A stretch of 64,000 nucleotides of DNA from Dyadobacter psychrophilus (GTDB lineage Bacteria > Bacteroidota > Bacteroidia > Cytophagales > Spirosomataceae). Both the position numbers and the translations under genes were made by a program. Where the stretch lies: positions 992,001 through 1,056,000 of the forward strand of contig NZ_FUZA01000001.1 in assembly GCF_900167945.1 (NCBI RefSeq). The letters are read 5' to 3'. Below are positions 9,804-19,758 of this stretch, one piece after another. A model generated the notes under the pieces. The model was not told the origin of the DNA. It saw only the letters and a list, made by a program, of their open reading frames with translations, and made no database searches. Within the stretch, counting starts at the first letter, position 1, and each line of letters starts with the position of its first letter.

Positions 9804-10298
9804 ATGTCATTGCTTACTCCAAACCCAGGTCTTATTTTCTGGATGCTGGTGGTATTCTTGCTGGTTGTTTTCATCCTGGCCAAATTTGCCTGGAAACCAA
9901 TCATTAAAGGACTTAAAGACCGTGAAAACGAAATCCAGGGCGCACTTGATCTTGCTGAAAGAACAAGAGCTGAAATGATGCAGTTGAAATCGGACAACGA
10001 AAAACTGATCGCAGAAGCGAATGCAGTGCGTGATCAGATTCTTCGCGATGCGAAAGACGCAGCTGACCGTACCATCCTTGAATCAAAAGATAAGGCGGCT
10101 GTTGAAGCGCAGAAAATGATTGAAAGTGCTCGTGAAGCTATTCGCAACGAACAACAAGTTGCTGTTACCAAGATCAGAAAAGAGGTTGCAACACTTTCAC
10201 TTGAAATCGCAGAGAAAGTTTTGCACCGCGAATTGAAAGACAAAGAAGCGCAGGAGCAACTGATCGCAGAACTTGCTTCATCTGCACGCCTTAACTAA
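9804..10298 (+). CDS. atpF: ATP synthase F0 subunit b
   Basis: A 164-residue peripheral stalk subunit. One N-terminal membrane helix (about 8-28, IFWMLVVFLLVVFILAKF) is followed by a long charged coiled-coil with the usual EIQGALDLAERTRAEM and QMIESAREAIRNE-type pattern. Length and layout are typical. It lies 141 bp after atpE and 23 bp before atpH. Confidence 0.95.
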   Translation: MSLLTPNPGLIFWMLVVFLLVVFILAKFAWKPIIKGLKDRENEIQGALDLAERTRAEMMQLKSDNEKLIAEANAVRDQILRDAKDAADRTILESKDKAAVEAQKMIESAREAIRNEQQVAVTKIRKEVATLSLEIAEKVLHRELKDKEAQEQLIAELASSARLN

Positions 10299-10321
10299 AA
10301 AGTATACAAAATTAATTTACG

Positions 10322-10858
10322 ATGTCAGTAAGTATAGTTGCTTCCAGATACGCAAAGTCACTGATCGAGCTTGCCAAAGAACAGAATGTTCTGGAAGCGG
10401 TTTATCAGGATATGCTTTTATTTAAGGATACGGCTGATAAAAACAGGGGCTTAATGCTTGCATTGAAAAGCCCGGTTGTGCGTCACGAGAAGAAACTGAA
10501 TATTTTAAAAGCGCTTTTCGAAGCACGCGTCAATCCGGTTTCTTACGCGATTTTCACCATTATTACAAAGAAAAACCGGGAAGCGATCCTGGATGAAATA
10601 GCGAATGAGTTTGTAAAAGCTTACAATCTATTTCAGGGCATACAAAGAGCTACGGTCGCTACTACAACGCCATTGACCGACGAACTTCGTAAACAGTTTA
10701 CGGACATTGTTACTGCCGCAACAGGTCGCACCGTGCAATTGGCTGAGAAAATTGACCCAAATCTAATAGGTGGCTACGTGCTTACCATCGATGACCGCCA
10801 AATTGACGCGTCATTGAGAAGCCGTCTTAACGAGCTTAAATTACAGTTTGTAAACTGA
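10322..10858 (+). CDS. atpH: ATP synthase F1 subunit delta
   Basis: A 178-residue OSCP/delta protein connecting the peripheral stalk to the F1 head. The N-terminal helical domain begins IVASRYAKSLIELAKEQ, and the C-terminal domain has the family glycine motif in NLIGGYVLTIDDRQIDASLRSRL. Full length. It is the last gene of this operon: a strong terminator follows at 10881-10914, and no alpha or gamma subunit gene follows, unlike the usual atpH-atpA-atpG order. Confidence 0.95.
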   Translation: MSVSIVASRYAKSLIELAKEQNVLEAVYQDMLLFKDTADKNRGLMLALKSPVVRHEKKLNILKALFEARVNPVSYAIFTIITKKNREAILDEIANEFVKAYNLFQGIQRATVATTTPLTDELRKQFTDIVTAATGRTVQLAEKIDPNLIGGYVLTIDDRQIDASLRSRLNELKLQFVN

Positions 10859-10880
10859 TATTTTTATCTGCATAATTTGG

Positions 10881-10914
10881 AAGACCCGGCTGCTATGCGG
10901 CCAGGTCTTTTTTT
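10881..10914 (+). terminator. Rho-independent terminator of the atp operon
   Basis: A 13-bp stem pairs 10881-10893 with 10897-10909 (one mismatch and one G-U pair) around a 3-base loop, followed by a T-run to 10914. It starts 22 bp after the atpH stop. The convergent gene ends at 10929, so the terminator may also limit read-through from that side. Confidence 0.88.
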
Positions 10915-10928
10915 ATGTCCAGATGTTG

Positions 10929-11813
10929 CTATACTTTCATTTTGGTAACATTCTTGAAGCTAATGTCAATAGCCTCAATAGCAGGGCGTTTGGCAACATC
11001 CTGCTCCACGAAGAAGTGCTCCAAACCAGCGATTTTACGCGCGTCGAAGATCTTTTTGAAGTCAATGGATCCCGTTCCTACCTCTGCAAATGACTGATCG
11101 CCTTTATCCATATCTTTTACGTGCCAAAGCGGGAAACGGCCAGGATATTTCTTAAACAGATCAACCGGATCCAGGCCAGCTTTCACGATCCAGTACAAGT
11201 CCAGTTCAAGCTTCACCAAATTAGGGTCTGTGCTTGCAATGATGTCGTAAGGAAGCTGACCGTCCATTTTCTTGAATTCAAAATCGTGGTTGTGATAACC
11301 GAACTGCAGACCTGCTTTCTTCGCTACTTCACCCGACTTATTGAACAAATCGACATACTTCTTATAATCTTCAATCGACTTTCTTTCGCCATCTGTCAAA
11401 TAGGCACAGTTCACATATTTCTGTCCGATTGCAGCTGCATCGTCCACAGCACGCTGCCAGTCGTTTGAAAGCGTTCCTTTTTGATCCTTCATTTGAACGC
11501 CCGCGCCATAATGCCCGCTTACCGGATCAAGACCTAAGCCATCTAATATAGCCTTGAATTCCTTAGGCGTTTTGCCAAAGAATTTGCCGTCATTATATCC
11601 AAAAAGCTCAACTTCCTTATATCCGATCGCCGCTACTTTTTTCAATGTTCCTTCCAGATCCTTCGCCAGGTCTGTTCTCAGCGTATAAAGCTGCAAACCT
11701 ATTTTAGAAGGGGCTTTTGCCGTCAAATCAAATTTTGAAAGCATGGGAGCTGCCAACATAAAAGCACTCGCTTTCATGAATGACTTCCGTGAAATCTTCT
11801 CGTTGTAATTCAT
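10929..11813 (-). CDS. Exported sugar phosphate isomerase/epimerase-like TIM-barrel protein
   Basis: A 294-residue xylose isomerase-like TIM barrel (AP endonuclease 2 superfamily). The N-terminus is a Tat-like signal (SRKSFMKASAFMLAAPML), suggesting export in folded form. Family features are GLQLYTLR at the first strand, a metal-site Glu in YKEVELFGY, FGYHNHDFEF, and the C-terminal ELDLYWIVKAG and HVKDMDKG motifs. Such proteins are common in Bacteroidota sugar catabolism, but the substrate cannot be told. It lies 32 bp downstream of the esterase gene on the same strand. Confidence 0.88.
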   Translation of the reverse strand: MNYNEKISRKSFMKASAFMLAAPMLSKFDLTAKAPSKIGLQLYTLRTDLAKDLEGTLKKVAAIGYKEVELFGYNDGKFFGKTPKEFKAILDGLGLDPVSGHYGAGVQMKDQKGTLSNDWQRAVDDAAAIGQKYVNCAYLTDGERKSIEDYKKYVDLFNKSGEVAKKAGLQFGYHNHDFEFKKMDGQLPYDIIASTDPNLVKLELDLYWIVKAGLDPVDLFKKYPGRFPLWHVKDMDKGDQSFAEVGTGSIDFKKIFDARKIAGLEHFFVEQDVAKRPAIEAIDISFKNVTKMKV

Positions 11814-11845
11814 CTGTCTTATGTCGAAAATTGGGGTTGGTTATA

Positions 11846-13528
11846 TTATTTGGTAATCGTAATTGCACCTGAACTGGTAAGCTTCGTTTTCATATCTTCG
11901 GTCACTTTCCAGTCGTCTGAAAAATTGCCGCCAACAATGACATTAGTCGACGCATCCTTGAATAGCAAAAGGTCCTTGAACTCCGGAAGTTTTCTATGCA
12001 TTACTGACACAAAGGGAAAGCCATTATCCTCTGCACCGCTCCACCATGGCAATCCGGAACTGACGGCAACATAGTGCTTGTCAATTGGAAATATGTAAAA
12101 AAGGCCATGTGCTTTATCAGCTGGATTCAAGTGTACAGGAAGCTTGTCCGCATATTTTGCAATTATTACATTTGTTTCCTTCGTTCCGAACAAGATGAGA
12201 TTACTGGTTTCCAGATCGCTGGGACGCACTTCTTTGTCGGACAAAACTCTGGGAAAAAACATGATCCTTCCCAGGAATTCACCCCGGTAATGTGACCAGT
12301 CTGCCGCCTGATTAGCAACTTCAACGCGCTTTTTTAATTCCTCGGGAGATGGGTTGTCAGCAGTTCCATAGACATAAACATGGCGGCTGGAAAAAGCTTC
12401 ATATATTGGCCCTTCTGCGCCTGCCTTCTTTACTAAGCCCGTCGCGATTGGGTTAGTTGCGACTCCCCATACATTATTGTTTTTGACAAAAGAAAGAGAG
12501 CTGTCCGTTTTGGCTGTGACAGCTTTCCCATCAATAGTAAAAGTTACATTAGTTGCAGGGTTGAATTTCGGGTGGCCTTTCAGATTAACCGTGAATGCAG
12601 ACAGATTTTTTGTAGTGATAGTAGCAGCATTGGGCTTGTTCAGATTTGCATCAATTTCGGCCAAAGTCCCTAAGTTGATTTTATCAAACTGAACCCAAAA
12701 CGCCTTATTATATTTGTATTGCTTGCTTACAAATTTCACGCGGTCAGGAAATGGGTTGCGTTCGGCATGCCCGAACCATTCAAAGATAAATTCGTTGTCA
12801 TAAGCGCTCACCCAACTGTCGTGCTTCACATCCACGAATTCCTTATAACTCACTTCAACACCAATATCCTGCAAATGCTGAACCCATTTCCGCGTCCCAT
12901 CGACCGGCACAACAGGATCTGCATCGCCATGAAAAAAGTGGACAGGGAAATTCAATGCATTAGAAGCCAGATCAAATGTTCCTTCGGGTGGTGCAGGGCA
13001 AACCGGCGCAATCGCTGCCCAAATGTCAGGCCGTGTGAGCCCAATCCATAATGTTCCTCCCCCACCCATGGACAAGCCTGTCAGGTAAGTTTTATTTTCA
13101 TCAATTTTAAAGCGCTTTTTCACGTCATCGAGGACGTCATAAACGTCTTCTTCGGGAATTCCCTGATAACCCGCTGTCCCTCTTGCATAAGGCGAAGCAA
13201 CGATAAAATCAACATCTTCCCAGGACTGAAAATAGCGGCTAGCTTCGACATCCGTTTCACCTTCGGCGTTAGTTTTGCCAAAAACGCGTTTTAGCGCAAG
13301 GCGGTGATTGGAACCCGCTCCGTGAAGCATGATAACCAGCGGATATTTTTTGTTTTCATCAAAATTCTTAGGGACATATAACCCGTAAGGCTGCTCAGTG
13401 TCGTCAGCATCGGAGTGGAAAGTGAGGACTTGCGGGCCGGGAGAAAGTTTCTGGGCTTGTAAACAGGTAATGCTCAACAGCAAGCTCAAAATTGTAAAAA
13501 GCTTCGTATTCCAGAATTTCATTCCCAT
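11846..13528 (-). CDS. Secreted alpha/beta-hydrolase (esterase/peptidase S9-like)
   Basis: A 560-residue exported enzyme with a Sec signal (about residues 1-25). The alpha/beta-hydrolase core (about 35-255) has the oxyanion LHGAGSN segment, the nucleophile elbow GLSMGGG, an acidic residue in HGDADPVVPV and the catalytic His in VKHDSWVSAY. The remaining 300 residues form a second region that I do not recognise, similar to extensions on dienelactone hydrolase or PHB-depolymerase-like proteins of Bacteroidota. The substrate is unknown, possibly an acyl or carbohydrate ester. It precedes the exported TIM-barrel gene, hinting at a two-gene carbohydrate operon. Confidence 0.85.
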   Translation of the reverse strand: MGMKFWNTKLFTILSLLLSITCLQAQKLSPGPQVLTFHSDADDTEQPYGLYVPKNFDENKKYPLVIMLHGAGSNHRLALKRVFGKTNAEGETDVEASRYFQSWEDVDFIVASPYARGTAGYQGIPEEDVYDVLDDVKKRFKIDENKTYLTGLSMGGGGTLWIGLTRPDIWAAIAPVCPAPPEGTFDLASNALNFPVHFFHGDADPVVPVDGTRKWVQHLQDIGVEVSYKEFVDVKHDSWVSAYDNEFIFEWFGHAERNPFPDRVKFVSKQYKYNKAFWVQFDKINLGTLAEIDANLNKPNAATITTKNLSAFTVNLKGHPKFNPATNVTFTIDGKAVTAKTDSSLSFVKNNNVWGVATNPIATGLVKKAGAEGPIYEAFSSRHVYVYGTADNPSPEELKKRVEVANQAADWSHYRGEFLGRIMFFPRVLSDKEVRPSDLETSNLILFGTKETNVIIAKYADKLPVHLNPADKAHGLFYIFPIDKHYVAVSSGLPWWSGAEDNGFPFVSVMHRKLPEFKDLLLFKDASTNVIVGGNFSDDWKVTEDMKTKLTSSGAITITK

Positions 13529-13620
13529 TTGATATGATAATTTTCTTGGGCTAAATATAAACTAAATCATAACGACTATTTACTAAAATATGCATTTCAT
13601 TCTTGCTAATGAATGTTAAC

Positions 13621-13651
13621 AAAAAGAGGCGGATCAAATGACCCGCCTCTT
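13621..13651 (-). terminator. Terminator after clpC
   Basis: On the minus strand AGAGGCGG pairs with CCGCCTCT (plus-strand arms 13625-13632 and 13643-13650). The stem is extended inward by further pairs including one G-U, around an ATTT loop, and is followed by a TTTTTGTT tail. It lies about 30 bp past the clpC stop. Confidence 0.85.
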
Positions 13652-13682
13652 CAAGCAATTGTTACTTTAAAAGATCCGCCGA

Positions 13683-16223
13683 TTAATTGGCAAGTTCTTC
13701 TTCTTTTTTACGAACACTGATAACAAGTTGTTCACTGTTCTCTTCGTGATTGGCAACCAGCACATCACCTTCGCGCAAATCGCCTTTCAATATTTCCTCT
13801 GCTACGGGATCTTCGAGATATTTTTGGATCGCCCGGTTCAAAGGACGTGCTCCATATTGCGGATCGTATCCTTTTTCCGATAAGAAGTCCTTCGCAGGAA
13901 TTGTCAATTCTATTTCGTATCCCAAACCTTTCACACGGTTGAACAATTTACCAAGTGAAATGTCAATGATTCGGTGTAAATCTTCGCGTTGAAGCGAATT
14001 AAAAACGATCACGTCATCCAAACGGTTCAGGAATTCAGGAGAAAATGCTTTCCGAAGAGCACTTTGAATGGTGCCTTTCATAATATCATCCTGATTTTCT
14101 GTTTTCGCTTTGGTAGAGAAACCGATCCCGGATCCGAAATCTTTCAAATCACGCGCTCCGATGTTCGAAGTCATGATAATGATCGTATTTCTGAAATCCA
14201 CTCTGCGGCCCAGACCATCTGTCAAGATTCCATCGTCAAGCACCTGTAAAAGAATGTTGAAAACATCCGGGTGCGCTTTTTCGATCTCATCCAGAAGGAC
14301 TACGCTGTAAGGCTTACGTCTGATTTTTTCAGTCAGCTGTCCGCCTTCTTCATAGCCTACATATCCCGGAGGCGCTCCAACCAAACGCGATACGCTAAAT
14401 TTCTCCATGTATTCGCTCATATCAATGCGCACCAGCGAGTCTTCTTTGTCAAACAGATAAGAAGAAAGCACTTTGGCAAGCTCTGTTTTACCTACACCTG
14501 TTGGTCCAAGGAATATAAATGAACCAATTGGTTTCTTAGGATCTTTCAAACCAACCCTTGTGCGTTGAATGGCTTTGGTAAGCTTTTCAATCGGTGGGTT
14601 TTGACCAATCACTTTCGATTTCAGCTCGTCAGCCATGTTCAGCAGTTTCTTGCCTTCATCCATGGAAACATTGGTTACGGGAATGCCGGTCATCATTGCA
14701 ACCACTTCGGCTACATTATGTTCGGTTACGGTGTAACGCTTTTGTTTCGTTTCCTCTTCCCAGGCCAACTTCGCACGCTCCAACTGATCGATCAATTTTT
14801 TCTCGCGATCTCTTAATTGAGCTGCTTCTTCGTATTTCTGGCTCTTAACAACCCTGTTCTTTTCCTGTTTGATATTTTCAATCTGCTCTTCAAGAACAAG
14901 AATGTCTTCGGGAACTGTAATGTTGCTGATGTGAACTCGCGCTCCTACTTCATCCAAAACGTCGATCGCCTTATCCGGCAAGAAACGGTCAGTAATGTAT
15001 CTTTCAGACAACTTAACAGCCGTGCTGATCGATTCAGGCGTGTAATTCACATGGTGGTGATCTTCGTATTTATCTTTGATATTTTCGAGGATCTGAATGG
15101 TTTCTTCAATGGAAGTTGCATCCACCATCACCATCTGGAAACGACGTGCCAATGCGCCGTCCTTCTCAATGTACTGACGATATTCGTCCAATGTCGTAGC
15201 GCCGATACATTGAATTTCTCCACGTGATAATGCAGGTTTGAACATGTTTGAAGCATCCAGCGAACCGGAAGCACCACCTGCGCCCACGATCGTATGAAGC
15301 TCATCAATGAACAGGATCACATCCGGAGATTTTTCCAGTTCATTCATAACAGCTTTCATTCTTTCTTCAAACTGTCCGCGATATTTCGTTCCTGCAACGA
15401 GAGAAGCTAAATCAAGCGTTACAACGCGTTTTCCGAAAAGCACACGTGACACTTTTTTCTGAACAATTCTCAATGCAAGACCTTCTGCAATCGCAGTTTT
15501 ACCTACACCGGGCTCACCGATAAGGATCGGGTTATTCTTTTTACGACGGCTAAGGATCTGGGCAACACGTTCGATTTCCTTCTCACGTCCAACGATCGGA
15601 TCCAATTTACCGACCTCGGCCATTTTGGTCAGGTCGCGTCCAAAGTTATCCAACACCGGAGTCCGTGATTTCTCTGCTCCTTTTGATTCTTTTCCTGATG
15701 CGGAGCCGCTTCCTCCTCCAAACATGCCTCCTCTTGCCTCATCATCTCCGTCTTCGGTCTCCGGCCCCATATGCGGCTTGGATCCTGATGATTGATATTC
15801 TAACATTTCTTTGATGACTTCGTAGTTAACATTAAATTTATGCAGGATCTGGGTGCCAACATTGTCCTCGTCACGCAAAATCGAAAGCAGTAAATGTTCT
15901 GTTCCGATCAAATTACTCTTAAAAATTTTGGCTTCCAGATAGGTAATTTTCAAAACTTTTTCCGACTGTCTTGTCAGGGGTATATTTTGTAAATTCTTAA
16001 CGTTATTGGTCGCTGCGCCCTTTGTTGCCTGCTCAATGGTCTGTCGGACATCGTCGAGAGAAACGCCAAGCTTCTTTAATAAGCCAATCGCCACTCCGTC
16101 TCCTTCACGAATCATTCCCAGCAACAAATGCTCTGCTCCAATGTAATCATGACCGAGGCGAAGGGCTTCTTCCCGGCTCATCGTGATTACTTCCTTCACT
16201 CTATTCGAAAATTTTGCTTCCAT
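13683..16223 (-). CDS. clpC: ClpC-type AAA+ unfoldase (Clp ATPase)
   Basis: An 846-residue hexameric unfoldase feeding ClpP. Two Clp N repeats (about 1-145) lead to AAA-1 with Walker A GEPGVGKT (236-243) and Walker B LFIDE, a UVR-type coiled coil (about 447-482), and AAA-2 with GPTGVGKT (573-580) and VVLLDEIE (641-648). The tripeptide IGF in the loop GSGIGFSTK after the second ATPase fits the ClpP-docking motif. A Gly/Ser-rich linker (about 165-185) is typical of Bacteroidota ClpC. Single-gene unit closed by its own terminator; no mcsA, mcsB or ctsR lies nearby. Confidence 0.97.
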   Translation of the reverse strand: MEAKFSNRVKEVITMSREEALRLGHDYIGAEHLLLGMIREGDGVAIGLLKKLGVSLDDVRQTIEQATKGAATNNVKNLQNIPLTRQSEKVLKITYLEAKIFKSNLIGTEHLLLSILRDEDNVGTQILHKFNVNYEVIKEMLEYQSSGSKPHMGPETEDGDDEARGGMFGGGSGSASGKESKGAEKSRTPVLDNFGRDLTKMAEVGKLDPIVGREKEIERVAQILSRRKKNNPILIGEPGVGKTAIAEGLALRIVQKKVSRVLFGKRVVTLDLASLVAGTKYRGQFEERMKAVMNELEKSPDVILFIDELHTIVGAGGASGSLDASNMFKPALSRGEIQCIGATTLDEYRQYIEKDGALARRFQMVMVDATSIEETIQILENIKDKYEDHHHVNYTPESISTAVKLSERYITDRFLPDKAIDVLDEVGARVHISNITVPEDILVLEEQIENIKQEKNRVVKSQKYEEAAQLRDREKKLIDQLERAKLAWEEETKQKRYTVTEHNVAEVVAMMTGIPVTNVSMDEGKKLLNMADELKSKVIGQNPPIEKLTKAIQRTRVGLKDPKKPIGSFIFLGPTGVGKTELAKVLSSYLFDKEDSLVRIDMSEYMEKFSVSRLVGAPPGYVGYEEGGQLTEKIRRKPYSVVLLDEIEKAHPDVFNILLQVLDDGILTDGLGRRVDFRNTIIIMTSNIGARDLKDFGSGIGFSTKAKTENQDDIMKGTIQSALRKAFSPEFLNRLDDVIVFNSLQREDLHRIIDISLGKLFNRVKGLGYEIELTIPAKDFLSEKGYDPQYGARPLNRAIQKYLEDPVAEEILKGDLREGDVLVANHEENSEQLVISVRKKEEELAN

Positions 16224-16289
16224 TATGCAGCAATAAAAAAGTGTTTAATATTCTAAACGCTACTTGATCCTCGTTTGTTCAAAATAGCT

Positions 16290-16955
16290 TTACTGGAACT
16301 TACAGGATCTTAACAAAACACTCCTTGCTTCCGGCCCCATATTAAATAGTAAATCAATAATACTCAAGTTACTTACAAAATCATTCCCAAATGTCTGGTA
16401 ATAAGGCTCAGGCTTGTAACATTCGGGTGGAAATGTGCTTTTCTTGTTGTTAATGAGGGAAATAGCATTAAATGCTCCGCTTTCCTCGATAACCGCACCT
16501 GACAAATTGTACTGCACTTCCTTTTTAACTCCTACCAATCTAAGACAAATTGTCAATAATTCATAATTCAAATCAACGAGATATGCTAATTTTTTGTCGT
16601 ATATCTGCAAAAGCTCCGGGGCATAAAACTCGTAAAACGGGGATTTTCCGTAAGCTGATTGCAAACAGCCTAAATGACGGCGGATCCAATCCTGGCCGTA
16701 GTCAATCTTTATATCTTTTGTGGGGGTGGCTGCCTCGTATCCTTGGACCGGAACCGTTAACAAATCTATTTTATTCGCAGTTAGCACACTGCATCTGTTT
16801 CGATAGGTCTGCTTCACATACCGCTCTTCAATATCAATGTAAATACGGTCGTACTTTAATAAACAGGTAAAATACGCTAGACAAGGCAAATACTGTAACT
16901 CGATCCGTATTCCCGTAATCTCGTTACGGTTACTCAAAATTTCTGACACTATCAA
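16290..16955 (-). CDS. WbqC-like family protein
   Basis: About 221 residues resembling WbqC-like proteins, which occur near polysaccharide genes and are thought to act in sugar or amino-acid modification; the biochemistry is unsettled. Visible features are QYLPCLAYFTCLLKYD, the conserved KQTYRNRC motif and the GQDWIRRHLGCLQSAYGKSPFYEFY stretch. The N-terminus is uncertain: there is no ATG before the conserved part. A TTG at 16955 or a GTG at 16949 are the options. Neighbours are clpC downstream and Sua5 upstream on the same strand. Confidence 0.8.
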   Translation of the reverse strand: MIVSEILSNRNEITGIRIELQYLPCLAYFTCLLKYDRIYIDIEERYVKQTYRNRCSVLTANKIDLLTVPVQGYEAATPTKDIKIDYGQDWIRRHLGCLQSAYGKSPFYEFYAPELLQIYDKKLAYLVDLNYELLTICLRLVGVKKEVQYNLSGAVIEESGAFNAISLINNKKSTFPPECYKPEPYYQTFGNDFVSNLSIIDLLFNMGPEARSVLLRSCKFQ

Positions 16956-17052
16956 ATATGGTAAAGCCTTATGATATTATCAAAAAATTCATAATAAATA
17001 TTTTGCCCAGGCTGCATTGTACCAAACGAACTTAAAACATTACAATTTTGAC

Positions 17053-17679
17053 TTACGAAAACACACTAACATCTCCTAGTCCCTCGCGAATTATCTCAAA
17101 ACCATCGCTGTCTGCTTTCACAATCGTTGAAGCTATGTTTCCGCCGTACCCGCCGTCGATAACAAGATCCACCTGATGTTGAAATTTTTCGTAAATCAAC
17201 TCAGGGTCAGTGGAATACTCGATAATTTCGTCATCATCTTTAATTGACGTAGTAACAATAGGGTTACCAAGTTCCTTTACGATGAGACGGGCAATGTTAT
17301 TATCGGGTACACGGATTCCGACCGTTTTCTTATTTGTATTCAAAAGTTTCGGAACTGCGCTCGTGGCTTCCAGAATGAATGTGTAAGGTCCTGGCAAAAC
17401 CCTTTTCATGATTTTGAAGGCCGAATTATCAACTCTGGCAAAATCCGATATATGGCTCAGGTCATAGCAAATGAAGGAAAAGTCGTTTTTCTGAGGCTTA
17501 ATTCCCTTGATGCGGGCGATCTTTTCCACGGCTCTTGAATTGTAAATATCGCATCCAAGCCCATAAACAGTGTCTGTTGGATAAATAACCAGACCACCGT
17601 TGCGAAGCACATCGACAACCTGACGGATCCTTCTTTCGTCAGGATTTTGTGGGTAAATTTTAATGAATTCAGCAGGCAT
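17053..17679 (-). CDS. Sua5/YciO/YrdC family protein (threonylcarbamoyl-AMP synthase-like)
   Basis: About 208 residues from the ATG at 17679; a second ATG four codons upstream at 17691 is possible. YrdC-fold proteins make threonylcarbamoyl-AMP for the t6A37 tRNA modification. The substrate-binding signature is present: [16 protein letters not shown], the [12 protein letters not shown] stretch and [11 protein letters not shown], with GIRVPDN and NPIVTTS later. It lacks the C-terminal Sua5 domain, so it is of the short YrdC/YciO type. In YciO-like paralogues the exact role is less clear. It lies 31 bp downstream of the glycosyltransferase gene. Confidence 0.88.
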   Translation of the reverse strand: MPAEFIKIYPQNPDERRIRQVVDVLRNGGLVIYPTDTVYGLGCDIYNSRAVEKIARIKGIKPQKNDFSFICYDLSHISDFARVDNSAFKIMKRVLPGPYTFILEATSAVPKLLNTNKKTVGIRVPDNNIARLIVKELGNPIVTTSIKDDDEIIEYSTDPELIYEKFQHQVDLVIDGGYGGNIASTIVKADSDGFEIIREGLGDVSVFS

Positions 17680-17709
17680 AGGCAATAGCAACTTTTTGAA
17701 ACAACAACT

Positions 17710-18702
17710 CTAAAAGCTAAAACCTTCCTGACTAAGCGCTTTTTTTAGGTTTTTGATATAAAAACGATAGGCAAAATTAACAGGAAGATGTAGTCTGCAC
17801 ATGAACACAATGAGCTCGGTTTGCCATCCCGGATTCTCAATATAATTCAGTAAAACCCGAAAACGAACCGCTAGTTCATATTCTTGTGCATACCAGCATT
17901 TTCTGATAAATGTACGGATACGCGCGGCTAAAAGATCGAATTCTTTTTGGTCCCTGTTCAGGTCGTATGCTTTATTACAAACTGCATAATAAGACGCCAG
18001 CATACCGCTTCCTTTTTTATAGACCATGGAGGAAAGTGAAGTGGGAACAATCCGTTTCCTGGTCAGGATCTCATCGAGATAGAAATATTTATACTTAGCC
18101 GCAGAGCGCACCCAGAAGTCAAAATCCTCGAATGTGAGCGTTTCATCATAACCGCCGAGTTCAAGCATCGTGCTAGTACGCATCATCATGGTAGGCGTGC
18201 ATATGAAATATCTTTCCAGCACATTCTTATAAACGTCCCCGGAAGGAACTGGCCTGATTGCGCTGCCATTCGGGTCCACGGTATAATGATCGTCGAGCTC
18301 CTTACCTGCCGGACTGATGTATTTGGCATTCGAAAAAACAACTGCAAAATCTTCCGCAAGCAATTCAAAAGCTTCCACCTGTTTTTCAATGCGGTCTGGC
18401 ATGAGCAGATCGTCGCCGGAAAGATCAATCACATACTTTCCTCTGGCAATAGAAAGTCCGTGATTAAATGCAGCGCATAAGCCGGAATTTCTTCTGTTTT
18501 TGATAAATAAAAAATTCCTTGACGCATTTTTAAAGGCCTCTATGACAAGTATTGAGTCGTCTGTGCTGGCATTGTCAATGACAATGAGTTCGAGGTTCGT
18601 GTAAGTTTGGTCAAATACAGATTTGAGTGTTTCGCCAACGTATTTTTCCTGATTGTAGGCTGTCAGAATAACAGTCACCAATGGTTTTTCCTTTTCTTTC
18701 AT
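17710..18702 (-). CDS. Family 2 glycosyltransferase
   Basis: About 330 residues from the ATG at 18702 (an in-frame GTG lies three codons earlier). The GT-A fold starts at VTVILTAYNQEKYVGETLKS. The nucleotide-binding acidic positions are in VIDNASTDDS, and the metal site is in DLSGDDLLMP, replacing the classic DxD. The C-terminal third is helical and basic, without membrane helices. It probably adds sugars to a surface glycan. It stands next to the Sua5 and WbqC-like genes, not in a full polysaccharide locus, so the acceptor cannot be inferred. Confidence 0.9.
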   Translation of the reverse strand: MKEKEKPLVTVILTAYNQEKYVGETLKSVFDQTYTNLELIVIDNASTDDSILVIEAFKNASRNFLFIKNRRNSGLCAAFNHGLSIARGKYVIDLSGDDLLMPDRIEKQVEAFELLAEDFAVVFSNAKYISPAGKELDDHYTVDPNGSAIRPVPSGDVYKNVLERYFICTPTMMMRTSTMLELGGYDETLTFEDFDFWVRSAAKYKYFYLDEILTRKRIVPTSLSSMVYKKGSGMLASYYAVCNKAYDLNRDQKEFDLLAARIRTFIRKCWYAQEYELAVRFRVLLNYIENPGWQTELIVFMCRLHLPVNFAYRFYIKNLKKALSQEGFSF

Positions 18703-18823
18703 TTTCAACACGCAGTATCGCGATTCCGGTCCCCACAGCCTTGTTTTTAGTTTTTATGAAGCTGTAATTCACAAAATTAGCAACAATCAAATGATGTCAG
18801 AAAAGTAGTTAGTTTGCGGTAAA

Positions 18824-19747
18824 TCAACGTTTGGCAATAGCTTTTGCCCTGGCGGCGGTGTTAATTCCTGCATTGATCTCAAAACCAAGAATGATAACAA
18901 ATGCCAGCAGATAAAGCCAGATCATTAGCGCTATCATCGTTCCTATTGAGCCGTAAAGCTTGTTATAAGAGCTAAACCGGGACAGGTAAAATGAAAATCC
19001 GTAAGTCGCAGAAAGGATAAGCACAGAGGAAATAATGGAGCCGGCATTGATAAAATTAAATTGCCTGCCATGGGAAGGTGCAAATCTGTATATCAGGGAG
19101 ATTGTCAGCATTAATGAGCCAAAACTGATCAGATAACGTGTAATGTTCAGCAAAACGATGATCCAATTGTCTCGCAGAATGTTCCAGTCGCTGAGAATGT
19201 TCATCACGGCATCGCCTACAATCAGGAGGATTACTGATAGAAAAAGAACTACGATTAAGAGCAATGTCAGCAATGTCGCGATGATCCTCAATTTCAAAAA
19301 CCCACGCGTCTCATTATCATCATAAACCATATCAAATGAGCGCATTAACGACATCATTCCGTTCGTCGAAGCGATCATTGCGAAAATAAAACCGAACGAA
19401 AGCACGCCTTTTCTCGGCCTGCTGATAATGTCTACGATCGTCTGATCCGCATCTTCATAGATGCCGCTCGGCACATTTTCGCGCAGCAATTCCATGATCT
19501 GCTGATCCAGGTGTTCAATCGGAATGTAGGGAATTAATGTAAAAAGGAAGATTACCGCCGGAAACAATGCCAGGGTAAGGCTGTAAGCAACCGCAGAAGC
19601 GCGTTGGTCAATGTCGTATTTCCGGTTGCTCCTCACCAGGTTCACCAAAACGTCGTACAAAGAAACTGTCCCGCCCAGAAAAACGGTCTGCTGTAACCAA
19701 ACAATAAGCCGCTTGACGTGACGATTTTTCAACAGTTTCTCAAGCAT
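18824..19747 (-). CDS. YihY/BrkB family inner-membrane protein
   Basis: A 307-residue polytopic protein with about six membrane helices and the family start RASAVAYSLTLALFPAVIFLFTLIPYIP. Later come FILGFEINAGINTAARAKA near the C-terminus and SFGFIFAMIASTNGMMSLMRSFD in the middle. The family was once misnamed RNase BN; its function is unknown and it may be a transporter. It is the last gene of the minus-strand set Ldh-MltG-YbgC-YihY, 11 bp after the thioesterase. Confidence 0.9.
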   Translation of the reverse strand: MLEKLLKNRHVKRLIVWLQQTVFLGGTVSLYDVLVNLVRSNRKYDIDQRASAVAYSLTLALFPAVIFLFTLIPYIPIEHLDQQIMELLRENVPSGIYEDADQTIVDIISRPRKGVLSFGFIFAMIASTNGMMSLMRSFDMVYDDNETRGFLKLRIIATLLTLLLIVVLFLSVILLIVGDAVMNILSDWNILRDNWIIVLLNITRYLISFGSLMLTISLIYRFAPSHGRQFNFINAGSIISSVLILSATYGFSFYLSRFSSYNKLYGSIGTMIALMIWLYLLAFVIILGFEINAGINTAARAKAIAKR

Positions 19748-19758
19748 AGGCGGTTACT

